Assembly: GCA_004552385.1 (NCBI GenBank)
Contig: SFOL01000014.1
Coordinates: 1 to 29,873, forward strand
Length of the DNA stretch: 29,873 bases
Reading direction: 5' to 3'
From: Bacteroidales bacterium
GTDB taxonomy: Bacteria; Bacteroidota; Bacteroidia; Bacteroidales; Marinilabiliaceae
The translations under genes were made by a program, and so were the position numbers. The notes below the pieces were generated by a model. It did no database searches. It saw nothing but the letters and a program-made list of their open reading frames with translations, and had not been told where the DNA came from. Below, piece by piece: positions 23,192 through 29,873 of this stretch. Within the stretch, counting starts at the first letter, position 1. Every line of letters begins with the position of its first letter.

Positions 23192-25162
23192 CTACTTCTC
23201 GAACTGACGCTTAAACCATATTTGCTTGAGCGCGTCGGTAGCCGCGAGCCTCCTGCAAACCGACAGAGAGTCGGCGTCGGGCGAGAAGATGCGCAGAGCC
23301 ACGTTGACGCCGCACGTTCCGCCGCAGACGGAGTCGGCCAGGAGGTTTTGACCGTCGGCCATATACTCGGCATGCGGGAGCGTAAGGCAGGCAAGGGTGG
23401 GCACGATGTCGCGATGCGAGCCATAGCGGCCACAGAACCGCTCCCTCCAGTTGGCGGGAGCCCCCGGGACGTAGAGGTAGAAAGGCACCGAGTATTTGAG
23501 CATCGGGTTCTCGCCCTCGGGGTAAGGCAGGACGAGGCGCGTGTTGTGGTCGCCCGTGATGGCGACAATGGTGCGCCGGCCGGCGGGCGAAGCCTTAAGC
23601 GCGGACATGAAATCGCCAATGGCGCGGCTGGTGTACTGGTAGCCGCGGAGGTAGTCCTCGATCACGCCCTTGTCGTCAATAGCGAAGGCCCCGCCGTCAG
23701 CGGGAATCTTAAAATCAGGCAGGTCATATCCGTCCGGAAACTCGAACGGCGTGTGGTTGGTGGACGTCAGGGCCATAAAGAACCGTGGCTTACCGTCAAT
23801 ACTCGGCTCCCGGATGCGGTCCAGAAGATACGCCAACATGGAATGGTCATAGACCCCCCAGGTGTGGTTGACCTCCGCCTCGGGCATCCGGCTCATAATC
23901 TCAAACTTGCCCGTGACGTCGTCAAAGCCCTGGCATGGCAGCACCTCCATCAGGTTACGCCACGATATTTCTATGCCAGAGACGAAATGTGTGGAGTATC
24001 CCGCATCGGCCCAGACCCTCGCGGCCGACAGTGGCAGGCGCGTGTCGCGGTAGCGGCTGGTGAATAGCCTCGGATAGGGGCAAGAGGTGGTGAACGCCTC
24101 GACCGCGTCAATGGTGCCGTTGGTGGCCGACAGGAAATTGAGCCACAACAAGTCATCGCCGAGGTGTTTACGCATCGAGCAGAGGAGGTCCATCCCGTAG
24201 CGCCCGTCATAGTCCATCAGCTTGCGCCCCCAGCTCTCGCAAACGATGAGCACGACATCATAGCCCTCGCAAAGAGGGGCGGCCGGAGTGGCGGCGATGA
24301 GTGCGGAATCGGCAGTGAGACCGGGCCTGTCGTCCACACCGAGGCAGGCAGCCGCGGCGGCATGCTCGGAGTCGTAGCCGGCGTCGGCGAGGATGTCGGC
24401 GTCGGGCCGCATCTTGAACTGCTTCTTCCTCTCGCTCCACGCCTTTTTGAGCATAAAGATGCCGTTGGGCACGCAGTCATTGAACATGGCCGAAGGAGAG
24501 ACATAGACGTCCTCGGGGCGCAAGGTGAAAGTGCCGAGACTGCCGCGGGCAGACACGCCGACGACGACCACCGCCACCAGCGGAGCCACCCAGGTCTTGA
24601 GGCGCAGAGAGACGAGCAAAGACAGCGATACGAGCCAACGGCCGACAGACCACGCCGCAAAGAAGAGCGCGAAGCCCGCCACAATCATCAGGAGGACCGG
24701 AGCCTCGGCCACGATGCCCTTGATGAGGACTGAAGGCTCCTCGTCAAAGAAATCGAAAGCCACGATGTCAAAGTGGCGGCTGAAATTGTTATACCAATGG
24801 ATGTCGGCGACATCGACCAGCCCCACTATGACGGTCGCCACGGCGAGCCATACGCGAGAAAACCGCATGGCGGGGCGGAACGCGGCCGCAGGCCTCACGG
24901 CCACGACGAGAGCCGCAGCGAGAAGCGGGAACGAGGCGTAGGCGGCGACCTGGGCGTCATAGCGCAGGGCGTTGAAGAGAAAGAGCGGTATGGAGCCGGC
25001 GTTTTCGGCGAAAAGCCCGCAAGACGCGAACTTGAAAATGAAGCCGAGCCTGACGACGGCCAGGACGGCCACTACGAAAGCCGCCGAGAGCACCACCATG
25101 ACGAACGCCGCGGCGCGCATCCGGGCCTCGGAGCAGCCCTCTGGGAGATTCTTATAGCTCAT
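23192..25162 (-). CDS. LTA-synthase-like membrane-anchored sulfatase-fold protein
   Basis: 656 aa from ATG 25162; the frame reaches 25207, but those codons lie across the trpB terminator. Five or six N-terminal hydrophobic segments (within ~15-205) anchor a large periplasmic alkaline-phosphatase-like domain. Metal and nucleophile positions resemble lipoteichoic acid synthase: Glu309 in IVCESWG, Thr350 in ATNGTIDAVE as the probable nucleophile, Asp439 in WGVYDHSM, and Asp538-His539 in TGDHN. Bacteroidetes do not make lipoteichoic acid, so transfer of phosphoglycerol or phosphoethanolamine to a periplasmic or outer-membrane glycan or lipid is the likelier role; this is inference. A Cys/Ser formylglycine sulfatase motif is absent, so it is not a true sulfatase. 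The neighbours give no pathway context. Confidence 0.88.
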   Translation of the reverse strand: MSYKNLPEGCSEARMRAAAFVMVVLSAAFVVAVLAVVRLGFIFKFASCGLFAENAGSIPLFLFNALRYDAQVAAYASFPLLAAALVVAVRPAAAFRPAMRFSRVWLAVATVIVGLVDVADIHWYNNFSRHFDIVAFDFFDEEPSVLIKGIVAEAPVLLMIVAGFALFFAAWSVGRWLVSLSLLVSLRLKTWVAPLVAVVVVGVSARGSLGTFTLRPEDVYVSPSAMFNDCVPNGIFMLKKAWSERKKQFKMRPDADILADAGYDSEHAAAAACLGVDDRPGLTADSALIAATPAAPLCEGYDVVLIVCESWGRKLMDYDGRYGMDLLCSMRKHLGDDLLWLNFLSATNGTIDAVEAFTTSCPYPRLFTSRYRDTRLPLSAARVWADAGYSTHFVSGIEISWRNLMEVLPCQGFDDVTGKFEIMSRMPEAEVNHTWGVYDHSMLAYLLDRIREPSIDGKPRFFMALTSTNHTPFEFPDGYDLPDFKIPADGGAFAIDDKGVIEDYLRGYQYTSRAIGDFMSALKASPAGRRTIVAITGDHNTRLVLPYPEGENPMLKYSVPFYLYVPGAPANWRERFCGRYGSHRDIVPTLACLTLPHAEYMADGQNLLADSVCGGTCGVNVALRIFSPDADSLSVCRRLAATDALKQIWFKRQFEK

Positions 25163-25191
25163 ATCACAAGGCGAAAAAAGAGCGAAAGCAA

Positions 25192-25228
25192 GCCGCGCGG
25201 CCGCCATATGACAGGCTCGCCGCGCGGC
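25192..25228 (-). terminator. Hairpin terminator behind trpB
   Basis: GCCGCGCGG (25192-25200) and CCGCGCGGC (25220-25228) pair perfectly over nine G/C base pairs. On the minus strand they are followed by TTGCTTTCGCTCTTTTTT, a T-rich though interrupted tail. The hairpin sits between the trpB stop at 25263 and the sulfatase start at 25162. Confidence 0.7.
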
Positions 25229-25262
25229 AGGTGGGATGTATTACATCCAGGAGCTGGCGCTG

Positions 25263-26627
25263 TTAGATAATCTTCTCAATCTTGCTGAGGTTTTTGGCGA
25301 CCTCGTCGTCAGACACCACATAGTCTTGCAGGCTGCCGCTAAGGTACTGGTCATAGGCGCTCATGTCGATGAGTCCGTGCCCGGAGAGGTTGAAGAGGAT
25401 GACCTCGCTCTTGCCCTCCTCCTTACACCTCTTGGCCTCGCGGACCGTGGCGGCTATGGCGTGGCAAGATTCAGGCGCCGGGATGATGCCCTCGGAGCGC
25501 GCGAAGAGGAGTCCCGCCTCGAAGCTTTCGAGCTGCCTGATGTCAGCCGCCTCCATGAGACCGTCTTTGAGGAGCTGGCTGACGATGGTGCCGGCCCCGT
25601 GGTAGCGGAGTCCGCCGGCATGAATGTTGGCCGGCATGAAGTTGTGTCCGAGGGTGAACATGGGCAGGAGCGGCGTGTAGCCTGCCACGTCGCCGTAGTC
25701 ATACTGGAAGACGCCGCGTGTTAGCTTGGGGCAAGATGTCGGCTCGGCCGCGATGAAACGCGTCTTGCGGCCATCTTTAATGTTGTGTCGCATGAACGGG
25801 AACGAGACTCCGCCGAAGTTAGATCCGCCGCCGAAGCAGGCAATGACCACGTCGGGGTACTCGCCGGCCATCTCCATCTGTTTTTCCGCCTCGAGACCAA
25901 TGACGGTCTGGTGCAGGGTGACGTGGCTTAACACAGACCCGAGCGTGTATTTGCAGTTGGGAGTCGAGAGTGCGAGCTCGACGGCCTCAGAGATGGCGGT
26001 GCCGAGCGAGCCCTGGTTGTTCGGGTCGCGTGTGAGGACGTCCTTGCCTGCGCGTGTCGACATGGAAGGCGAGGCAGTCACCTGCGCGCCGAAGGTCTGC
26101 ATGATGCTACGCCTGTATGGCTTCTGGTTGTAGCTGATCTTGACCTGATACACGGCCGCCTCGAGTCCGAATATCTTCGCGGCGTATGAGAGGGCGCATC
26201 CCCACTGCCCGGCACCGGTCTCAGTGGTGACATTGGTGACTCCCTGCTGCTTGCAGTAAAAGGCCTGCGCGAGAGCCGAGTTGAGCTTGTGTGAGCCGAC
26301 CGGGCTAACACTCTCGTTCTTGAAATAGATGTGCGCCGGTGTGTCGAGCGCCTTCTCGAGCCCCGTGGCCCTGACGAGAGGTGTGCTGCGATAGTTTTTG
26401 TAGTTGTCACGCACGGGCTCGGGGATGTCGATCCACTCGTCGGTCACGTTCATCTCCTGGCGCGACACCTCCTCAGAGAAAATGGGGAACAGGTCCTCAG
26501 CCGTCATGGGCTGGCGTGTCTTGGGGTTGAGCGGCGGCAGGGGTTTGGTTGGCATGACCGCCGCAATGTTGAACCACTGTCTTGGGATATCATCCTCGGG
26601 CAGGAAATAACGTTTTTGCTGTGACAT
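25263..26627 (-). CDS. trpB: TrpB2-type tryptophan synthase beta chain (TrpB-like PLP enzyme)
   Basis: 454 aa. It joins indole and serine to tryptophan with pyridoxal phosphate. The PLP lysine is Lys114 in VGSHKLNSA; the phosphate-binding loop is FGGGSNFGG; ETGAGQWG carries the catalytic glutamate region. The long N-terminus (EDDIPRQWFNIAAVMP) and the ~450-residue length mark the TrpB2 class, not the ~400-residue TrpB1 that partners TrpA. TrpB2 proteins often lack a TrpA partner and may work alone, for example in indole salvage. No trpA or other trp gene is present here, which fits an orphan TrpB2. It follows the DUF2795 gene on the same strand after a hairpin, and it is ended by its own terminator. 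I see no trp leader peptide or attenuator upstream. Confidence 0.95.
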   Translation of the reverse strand: MSQQKRYFLPEDDIPRQWFNIAAVMPTKPLPPLNPKTRQPMTAEDLFPIFSEEVSRQEMNVTDEWIDIPEPVRDNYKNYRSTPLVRATGLEKALDTPAHIYFKNESVSPVGSHKLNSALAQAFYCKQQGVTNVTTETGAGQWGCALSYAAKIFGLEAAVYQVKISYNQKPYRRSIMQTFGAQVTASPSMSTRAGKDVLTRDPNNQGSLGTAISEAVELALSTPNCKYTLGSVLSHVTLHQTVIGLEAEKQMEMAGEYPDVVIACFGGGSNFGGVSFPFMRHNIKDGRKTRFIAAEPTSCPKLTRGVFQYDYGDVAGYTPLLPMFTLGHNFMPANIHAGGLRYHGAGTIVSQLLKDGLMEAADIRQLESFEAGLLFARSEGIIPAPESCHAIAATVREAKRCKEEGKSEVILFNLSGHGLIDMSAYDQYLSGSLQDYVVSDDEVAKNLSKIEKII

Positions 26628-26692
26628 GTTATATGTTAAAGTGTCGTTTCTTCGAGTGAGTGTAAAGTGTTGGATACGGTAAGAACGGAAGA

Positions 26693-26729
26693 CCGCGCCT
26701 CGGCGTCATGTTGTGGCGTCGGGGCGCGG
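26693..26729. other. Long GC-rich stem-loop between the DUF2795 gene and trpB
   Basis: On plus-strand RNA the segment folds almost end to end: CCGCGCC pairs with GGCGCGG, then about ten more pairs continue inward, including G-U wobbles at 26700/26722, 26703/26719, 26706/26716 and 26709/26713. On the minus strand those wobbles become A/C mismatches, leaving the seven-pair outer stem. It lies 37 bases past the DUF2795 stop and may end that minus-strand transcript, but the pairing pattern fits plus-strand RNA better. Confidence 0.5.
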
Positions 26730-26765
26730 CTCGTTGATTGATATCCTGCTCAAGAGCATGCGGGG

Positions 26766-26987
26766 CTAATATTCGTCCTCGTTGAAGAAGAAATCCTCGT
26801 TGCTCGGGTAGTCTGGCCAAATGTCCTCAATGCTTTCATAGACTTCGCCATCCTCCTCAATCTCCTGGAGGTTCTCAATAACCTCGAGAGGCGCGCCGGA
26901 GCGTTGCGCATAGTCTATGAGTTCATCCTTGGTGGCAGGCCAGGGGGCATCCTCAAGCTTTGAGGCTAATTCGAGTGTCCAATACAT
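26766..26987 (-). CDS. DUF2795 small acidic protein
   Basis: 73 aa, complete from ATG 26985-26987 to TAG. The whole chain (MYWTLELASKLEDAPWPATK, DELIDYAQRSGAPLEVIENL, then a strongly acidic half with PDYPSNEDFFFNEDEY) is the form of DUF2795 that is nearly unchanged across Bacteroidetes. The N-terminal half looks like a small helical fold; the C-terminal ~25 residues are almost entirely acidic and aromatic and may be flexible. No signal peptide, so it is cytoplasmic. The function is unknown; such strong conservation for so small a protein suggests a core partner. It lies 75 bases behind the OstA-like gene on the same strand, with no terminator visible between them. Confidence 0.92.
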   Translation of the reverse strand: MYWTLELASKLEDAPWPATKDELIDYAQRSGAPLEVIENLQEIEEDGEVYESIEDIWPDYPSNEDFFFNEDEY

Positions 26988-27062
26988 AGCATCAGATTTT
27001 TATAAATCGTTAACAAGCCGCGAATGTATGAAAAGAATATCAAGATTGTAAGTTTTTTTCTA

Positions 27063-28646
27063 TTAATCTTCGATATCGTCAAATTCATAGCCGACGTAGA
27101 CGTCTTCCTGCAGCTGCATATCGTCGGGAATCGCGAGATCGAGGAATATGTCGTCCTTGCATTTTGGCCTGTAGTCGTCGAGCCAGCGGAACCCCGCGAG
27201 TATCTTATCTTTTTCGCCAGCAAGCACTGGCGGGTTCATCTTGCCCTTGGGCGCGACTCTCATCATGATGCTGTCGATCTTCCTGTCTTTGAGCCAGATG
27301 CTCATGTTGGAACTCTCGGCCCTGTTGATGCCGATGAGGTTCGGCCCGTCTTTGGGATAGTATATAGTCTGCCCGTTGCCGTCGACGTCGATTAGGTACA
27401 GGTCGTTATTCCTGATGTGGCCTGTTATGATTTTGCCTTTGACCTGGTCGAAGCCCACGGAGTCGGCCTCTTGCGAGATTATGAATGCCGCCTCGATGAG
27501 TTCGGATTTGTAGAGCGCTCGGTTACGCGTGTAGAGCTTGATGACGTTTGCTGTCATCTGGCTTCCTTGCGACCATACGACAGGCATTTCGTAGAGAGTG
27601 GCGATGGAGTCCCTGAAGTCGAAGACGAGCGAGTCACAACGAGCCTGCAGATCCGTACGGAACGCTTTGACGTGGTGGAAAGCCTTGACGATGCGGCTGG
27701 AGTCTCCGAGCGGGACGACGTGGAAAGTGTCGGCGTGGAGGAAGAGAGTGTCGGCCCCGTAGACCTGGGTCAGCATTGCTCTTTTTGTCGCGAGCGCCTC
27801 TTTTGTCAACTCATTGTAGATGCCGTAGTCGCCGCAGATGGAGACGTTGTCGGTGGAGTCGGTGAGGACCATGTCGTTCCACGCCGTCCCGAGACCTCGC
27901 CTTCTCTCGTAGAGGAGCGTGCGCCCCGTGAGCGTGGCTTTGTTCCGCACGGAGTAGAGGCGGTTGTTCTTTGTGAGCTTGGCCACGTCGGCCTTAGTGT
28001 CGTACCACCCGTTGTCGCTGTCGATGATCATGGAGTCGGACGTGGTGATGGTGGTCGGGCTGAGGATGGAGACGACCTCGGTGTGGGTGTTGAATGCCGC
28101 CGTGTCAGAGACGAGTTTGTATTTGGGCGACGTCCCCACGACGTTTTCCTTGAAGAAGACGTCGTTGGTCATCGGGAAATAGACGCCGCTGACTGACGTG
28201 AGGGTGTTCTGCCGGTTGACGACCTTCCCCCCGTTGTAGAAGTATGCCTTGTCACGCAGGCGGTCGTAGTCGAGGTGCTCGGTATAGAGCCACGTCTCCC
28301 CCTTGTTGGCACGCACGTTGTCCCTTACCTTTGCTATGTTCTGGTTGCCGAAGTAAGTCAGCTTGTTGCCGTAGAGGTGCACGGAGTCATTTTGGACTAC
28401 GTGGACACTGCCGTAGCATATTACGACGTTTGAGTCGTTGAACATGTATGCGCTGTCGCAGTAGAGGATGGTGTTGCCGTGCGAGAGCCTCACGTGTCCG
28501 TTGAGCGACTGTGTGTTCTTTCCGACCTTGTCGTCATGGCGCAGGACGTCGGCCTTGTCGATGCTCACCCTGATGGTCTGCTGCGCAAGCGCTCCGAGCG
28601 GTAGCGACAGGACGAGTAAAAGTAGGGAACGGAGAATGAACGGCAT
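27063..28646 (-). CDS. OstA-like (LptA/LptD N-terminal type) periplasmic protein
   Basis: 527 aa from ATG 28646, two bases past the stop of the upstream gene; the signal peptide MPFILRSLLLLVLSLPLGAL begins exactly there and ends GALAQ. Residues ~30-200 form an OstA/LptA-like beta-jellyroll array: SLNGHVRLSHGNTILYCDSA, followed by VICYGSVHVVQNDSVHLYGNKL, split as VICYGSVHVVQ and NDSVHLYGNKL, and DYDRLRDKAYFYNGGKVV. Such repeats carry lipopolysaccharide across the periplasm in the Lpt pathway. The C-terminal half repeats related patterns and ends in an acidic tail (YEFDDIED). Its tight coupling to a SurA-type isomerase supports a role in outer-membrane or LPS assembly. Whether it acts as LptA or an accessory cannot be told from sequence. 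Confidence 0.9.
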   Translation of the reverse strand: MPFILRSLLLLVLSLPLGALAQQTIRVSIDKADVLRHDDKVGKNTQSLNGHVRLSHGNTILYCDSAYMFNDSNVVICYGSVHVVQNDSVHLYGNKLTYFGNQNIAKVRDNVRANKGETWLYTEHLDYDRLRDKAYFYNGGKVVNRQNTLTSVSGVYFPMTNDVFFKENVVGTSPKYKLVSDTAAFNTHTEVVSILSPTTITTSDSMIIDSDNGWYDTKADVAKLTKNNRLYSVRNKATLTGRTLLYERRRGLGTAWNDMVLTDSTDNVSICGDYGIYNELTKEALATKRAMLTQVYGADTLFLHADTFHVVPLGDSSRIVKAFHHVKAFRTDLQARCDSLVFDFRDSIATLYEMPVVWSQGSQMTANVIKLYTRNRALYKSELIEAAFIISQEADSVGFDQVKGKIITGHIRNNDLYLIDVDGNGQTIYYPKDGPNLIGINRAESSNMSIWLKDRKIDSIMMRVAPKGKMNPPVLAGEKDKILAGFRWLDDYRPKCKDDIFLDLAIPDDMQLQEDVYVGYEFDDIED

Positions 28647-28648
28647 GG

Positions 28649-29873
28649 CTATTCGACCCAACCCGGGTATTGAAACTCGCACCTCCGCCAGTCTGGCGTG
28701 ATGACGACATAGAGTTCTTTCTGCTTATTGACAATCCAGCTGTCGAGCACCTCTTTACGCTTCTGGCCCTCGAACATGGACTTGAGCATGTCGTAGTCAT
28801 CGCTAACGTTAGCCTTGTGCGGATCGTGCTTTTTGAGAAGCCTTACCATTCGAATGGTCTCTCGTCCTTTCTTGTCATCCATCATGACGAAAGGCTTGGA
28901 GAATTGGCCCTCCTGGAGGTTCTGGATCGCTTTTGCGATCTCTGCGGGGATCTGGCCGAGTTGGAACTTGCGGGTGCCGTCTTCGGGGTTGACCATGAGT
29001 CCGCCGTTTGAGCGCGAATCCTTGTCCATGGAGAAAGTGGATGCGGCCTCTTCGAAAGATAACTTGCCGGAGTTGATCCAGGCGGACACGGAGTCGAGGA
29101 ACGCTATGCCCTTGTTTCGGCTCTCGGTCGAGACTTTGGGCTTGAGGAGGATATGTCGGCAATTGATGCGATCCCCCTTACGGTCGATAAACTGAATGAT
29201 GTGGTATCCGAACTCGGTCTGCACAATCTTCGAGACCTTACCTTTCTCGTGCATATTGAAAGCCACAGCGGAGAATTCGGGGACGAAGCCTGACTTGGAG
29301 TACCAGCCCAGGTCTCCGCCTCGTGACGCAGAGCCCGGATCCTCGGAGTAAAGGACAGCAAGAGTGGCAAAGTCGCGCCCCTCTGCCACTTGGCGTTGGA
29401 AGTCACGCAGCCTCTCCTTGATCCTGTCAATCTCAGACTGCTCGATTTCGGGGTAGACGACAATTTGCTCGACCTCGTATTGGGTAGAGACGTAAGGGAT
29501 GCTGTCTTCGCCGAGCCTCGAATAGTATTTCCGGACGTCGGATGGTGTTATCTTGACGTCTTTTGTGATGCTTGACTGCATCTTCTGGGTAATCATCTGC
29601 GTGCGTACGGCTTCCATCTGGTCGCGCCGTAGCTGGAGTATGGGCTTCTTGAAGTACTCCTCGAGTTTGTCTTGCCCACCGACCTGCTGTGTAAAGTAGT
29701 TGAGTCTGGCGTCGACCTGTTGCATGACCTCGTTGTCCTTGACCTCGACACTGTCGATCTTGGCTTGGTTGAGCATCATTTTTTGTACAAGAAGCTGCTC
29801 CAGGATGTGGCACTTCATGTCGCCATTGAAGTTGACACCCTCAATCATCGCCTGTCCGTACTGATACTCAATA
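28649..29873 (-). CDS. SurA-type periplasmic peptidyl-prolyl isomerase (5' end beyond window)
   Basis: The frame is open through the right edge (IEYQYGQA precedes the ATG at 29848), and the first visible residues match the middle of the SurA N-terminal chaperone region (MKCHILEQLLVQKMMLNQAK), so the true start is outside the window. A first parvulin (PpiC) domain is clear: YEVEQIVVYPEI, FATLAVLYSEDPGSASRGGDLGW, split as FATLAVLYSEDPGSA and SRGGDLGW, then VQTEFGYHIIQF. A second, diverged domain begins NCRHILLKP and keeps SRSNGGLM but lacks several core residues. SurA escorts unfolded outer-membrane proteins to the BAM complex. It is cotranscribed with the OstA-like gene, two bases downstream, as is usual in Bacteroidetes. 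Confidence 0.9.
   Translation of the reverse strand, partial: IEYQYGQAMIEGVNFNGDMKCHILEQLLVQKMMLNQAKIDSVEVKDNEVMQQVDARLNYFTQQVGGQDKLEEYFKKPILQLRRDQMEAVRTQMITQKMQSSITKDVKITPSDVRKYYSRLGEDSIPYVSTQYEVEQIVVYPEIEQSEIDRIKERLRDFQRQVAEGRDFATLAVLYSEDPGSASRGGDLGWYSKSGFVPEFSAVAFNMHEKGKVSKIVQTEFGYHIIQFIDRKGDRINCRHILLKPKVSTESRNKGIAFLDSVSAWINSGKLSFEEAASTFSMDKDSRSNGGLMVNPEDGTRKFQLGQIPAEIAKAIQNLQEGQFSKPFVMMDDKKGRETIRMVRLLKKHDPHKANVSDDYDMLKSMFEGQKRKEVLDSWIVNKQKELYVVITPDWRRCEFQYPGWVE

Noticed and set aside
26988..27062. Possible terminator between the OstA-like gene and DUF2795
   Set aside because: The region is AT-rich with a run of seven Ts on the plus strand, but no stem-loop precedes it in either direction.
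1..29873. CRISPR array, insertion sequence, tRNA or rRNA genes
   Set aside because: No regularly spaced repeats, transposase motifs, terminal inverted repeats or tRNA cloverleaf signatures were seen anywhere.

Overview
The window looks like a chromosomal segment of a high-GC member of the Bacteroidales; a Muribaculaceae-like gut lineage is my guess. The evidence is the gene content: a type IX secretion (T9SS) type-B cargo protein next to a PorP/SprF protein, the Bacteroidetes-restricted families DUF4831 and DUF2795, an OstA-like protein behind a SurA-type chaperone, and a stand-alone TrpB2. Several gene starts also carry the Bacteroides-type -7 box TAnnTTTG instead of a strong Shine-Dalgarno site. 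I see no tRNA, rRNA, CRISPR array, insertion sequence or phage gene. No stretch longer than 300 bases lacks a gene; the largest gap is the 291-base divergent region at 7281-7571.

Layout. 1-198 (-): an open frame with a signal peptide running off the left edge, possibly frameshifted. 280-4240 (-): a three-gene T9SS-type surface operon, transcribed as CHU_C cargo, then PorP/SprF, then a PD40/PKD protein. 4458-7280 (-): a TonB-dependent receptor ended by a strong hairpin. 7572-11917 (+): a tight priA-pdxB-recO operon. 11922-12848 (-): a membrane acyltransferase converging on recO. 13045-14919 (+): a RelA/SpoT-family protein whose synthetase domain looks degenerate. 15055-18798 (-): DUF4831, pepD and an OmpA-type lipoprotein, with a near-consensus promoter in front. 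18879-20897 (-): uvrB. 21030-21869 (-): an outer-membrane beta-barrel protein with a very basic tail. 22101-23108 (+): murB. 23192-25162 (-): an LTA-synthase-like membrane sulfatase. 25263-26627 (-): trpB2. 26766-26987 (-): a small acidic DUF2795 protein. 27063 to the right edge (-): an OstA-like protein and a SurA-type prolyl isomerase.

Functional themes. Much of the window concerns the cell envelope: surface cargo and its anchor, outer-membrane receptor and barrel, peptidoglycan precursor synthesis (MurB), a peptidoglycan-binding OmpA lipoprotein, outer-membrane assembly (SurA-like, OstA-like), surface acylation and a phospho-group transferase of the sulfatase fold. The rest is DNA maintenance (PriA, RecO, UvrB), alarmone turnover (SpoT-like) and housekeeping metabolism (PdxB, PepD, TrpB2).

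On direct reading no wholly new system is evident. The items most worth a second look are the SpoT-like protein lacking key synthetase residues, the T9SS triad whose third protein ends in PKD modules without the expected OmpA domain, the sortase-B-like motif in a shifted frame at the left edge, and strand-dependent synonymous codon choice across the window.
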